The notes under the pieces: model-generated
Told to the model about the DNA's origin: nothing
Seen by the model: the letters and a program-made list of their open reading frames with translations, nothing else
Database searches by the model: none
Program-made: the position numbers and the translations under genes
Shown: positions 62,721 to 64,000 of the stretch, piece by piece
How the letters are laid out: every line of letters begins with the position of its first letter
Position numbering within the stretch: the stretch's first letter is position 1
Assembly: GCF_000003815.2 (NCBI RefSeq)
Contig: NC_049982.1
Span: 21,066,767 to 21,130,766, forward strand
Direction: 5' to 3'
Source of the DNA: Branchiostoma floridae
Taxonomy: Eukaryota; Chordata; Leptocardii; Amphioxiformes; Branchiostomatidae
DNA length: 64,000 nt

Positions 62721-63689
62721 GTATCTACATGTACTTTAAAACATACCGCCATTCATTGCATAAAATTTTTCACCACAAGTAGTAATATTATAATAATATT
62801 ACGCTCAATGAAATCTGCCCAACCGAAATTCTAATTACTCTCCAATTATGAACCATTAAACCTTTAAACAACAACTATTTCCCAAACATTCTTTAGTAAA
62901 CTGTTAAGATTCACATAACTTTCCAACATGGTCCCTATAGATTATAAAAAGAATTGACATTTCAAATACTTTATAACCAGAGATTGATATTATTACAAAT
63001 TTATGAGCTGAGCGAGCAATACTATTACCTGATGATGTCATGACCATGTAATTGTGTAATTGCGTTTGAACATGACCTAAAAAGGAGAGCACGTGGGGTG
63101 CCATCCTGTACCAGGGGAGTGTGCTAGCTGTGGTCAGGATGACTGCTGCACTACTAGATGTGTGAGTCACTCGCACACCCATCTTAACAGGAAGGAGGGT
63201 CTGAAGGGGTACGGTTACAAATGTACCTGGATCTAGTTTCAGCTAGCTCTCAAACAAGAATGACAGACAAATTGAATAGTGTATGTACAAGTATGTATTG
63301 GCAAAAATAATGCATGTCTTGGCAAAAATAATGATTTTTTTTTTCTCCATTTTTAATGGTACAGTGAACAGGGAAACATTACAATGTCCAGTCTTGAGGA
63401 CTGAACAATTTCCAGTATTTTGCATGTGACTCAGGTGAGTAACAAGAGTGGGAAGTCAATCTTTTAGTTTTGGTCTAACAGCAAGGCTACTGACCACTGG
63501 TCTACATATGGCATCTGTCACATCCCTAATCACAAGCCAATCTGACATAAAAGATCATAAAGATATTTTTTTCATAAAATTCAAGCATTTCTTTTATAAA
63601 TAGATTGTAGAATATGTCTGTTTTTCCTGAGAAAAGTCAAGAATGGTTTAAGTTTTGAACAATGCTCTCTACAATCTGAGGTCCCTAGG

Positions 63690-64000
63690 GACCGTACGGC
63701 ATTTAGCGAGGGGGGAGGGCCGGTCGCCAGGGGGGGGAGGGCCAAGCAAAAAAATATTTTGCCAGGGGGAGGGCCTAGCAATTTTTTTTTTACTTGGGGG
63801 GAGGGCCAAGCAAAAAAAAAATAGCTTGGTCTGCCAGCAAAATATGTCCCTTAAAATCCAAGAAACGGCGTTTCAGAGGGTCAAGATTTCAACATTTTTC
63901 TGGACCGCCACAGGGGATCGCCCAAGTTCGGCGCTCGGGATACAGTGAAAATGCGAAAGGGAGGGGGCGGGGCTTATGCATGACGCCCTCGAAAACCTTC
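63690..64000. mobile_element. Partial repeat running out of the window
   Basis: G-rich imperfect repeats (GGGGGGAGGGCC units at 63711-63812), then TTTCAGAGGGTCAAGATTTC as in the hAT-like elements above. The right boundary lies outside the window. Confidence 0.5.

Larger units (their letters stand above)
46882..64000. other. Non-coding region upstream of the first recognised gene C exon
   Basis: Presumably gene C intron 1 and/or 5' flank. It holds the repeats listed separately (49865, 50711, 52101, 53575, 54820, 55360, 57077, 57860, 58201, 60572, 62290, 63690). The signal-peptide exon of gene C should be here or beyond the window, but I could not find a convincing one. No other gene is supported. 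Confidence 0.5.

Overview
This is a eukaryotic, intron-rich genomic window with GT-AG introns, two assembly gaps (N runs at 42036-42385 and 58587-58830) and many short non-autonomous transposons. Gene content (two invertebrate-type ADAM metalloproteases), compact exons, frequent palindromic TACATGTA words and the repeat landscape suggest a marine invertebrate. A lancelet (Branchiostoma) is my best guess, but that is inference.

Layout. (1) 1-4800 is non-coding and holds two large inverted-repeat elements: a palindromic mariner-like MITE at 738-1621 and an inverted repeat at 3666-4790. (2) 5003-6273 (+) is a small three-exon gene (gene A) for a 152-residue Cys-rich single-pass membrane protein of no recognised family. 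(3) 8709-18395 (+) is a complete 21-exon ADAM gene (gene B, 866 codons before the stop). It has signal peptide, prodomain with cysteine switch and furin-type site, active reprolysin domain, disintegrin and Cys-rich domains. A Thr/Ser-rich stalk stands where the EGF-like domain normally is, followed by a TM helix and a short tail. (4) 21370-46881 (-) is a second ADAM gene (gene C), read towards gene B, with 21 exons found. It has the full ADAM layout, an EGF-like domain and a long proline-rich SH3-ligand-like tail, as in the ADAM12/19 type. Its signal-peptide exon was not found and must lie above 46881. (5) 46882-64000 is non-coding: presumably intron 1 and upstream DNA of gene C, rich in hAT-like MITEs, a 5'-truncated LINE and other repeats.

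Genes B and C are tail-to-tail paralogues. Exon phases match almost throughout and many exon lengths are identical, so I read them as an old inverted duplication. Both should be furin-activated, zinc-dependent cell-surface sheddases. They differ most after the Cys-rich domain.

The most interesting feature is repeated small-scale duplication of exon edges. Gene B has a 139-bp tandem array of 3'-splice-site plus exon copies in front of its disintegrin exon. Gene C has a 50-bp array of four duplicated 5' splice sites at its EGF exon, followed by three diverged versions of the second EGF half-exon. All of this is read from the genome alone; transcripts would be needed to show which copies are used.
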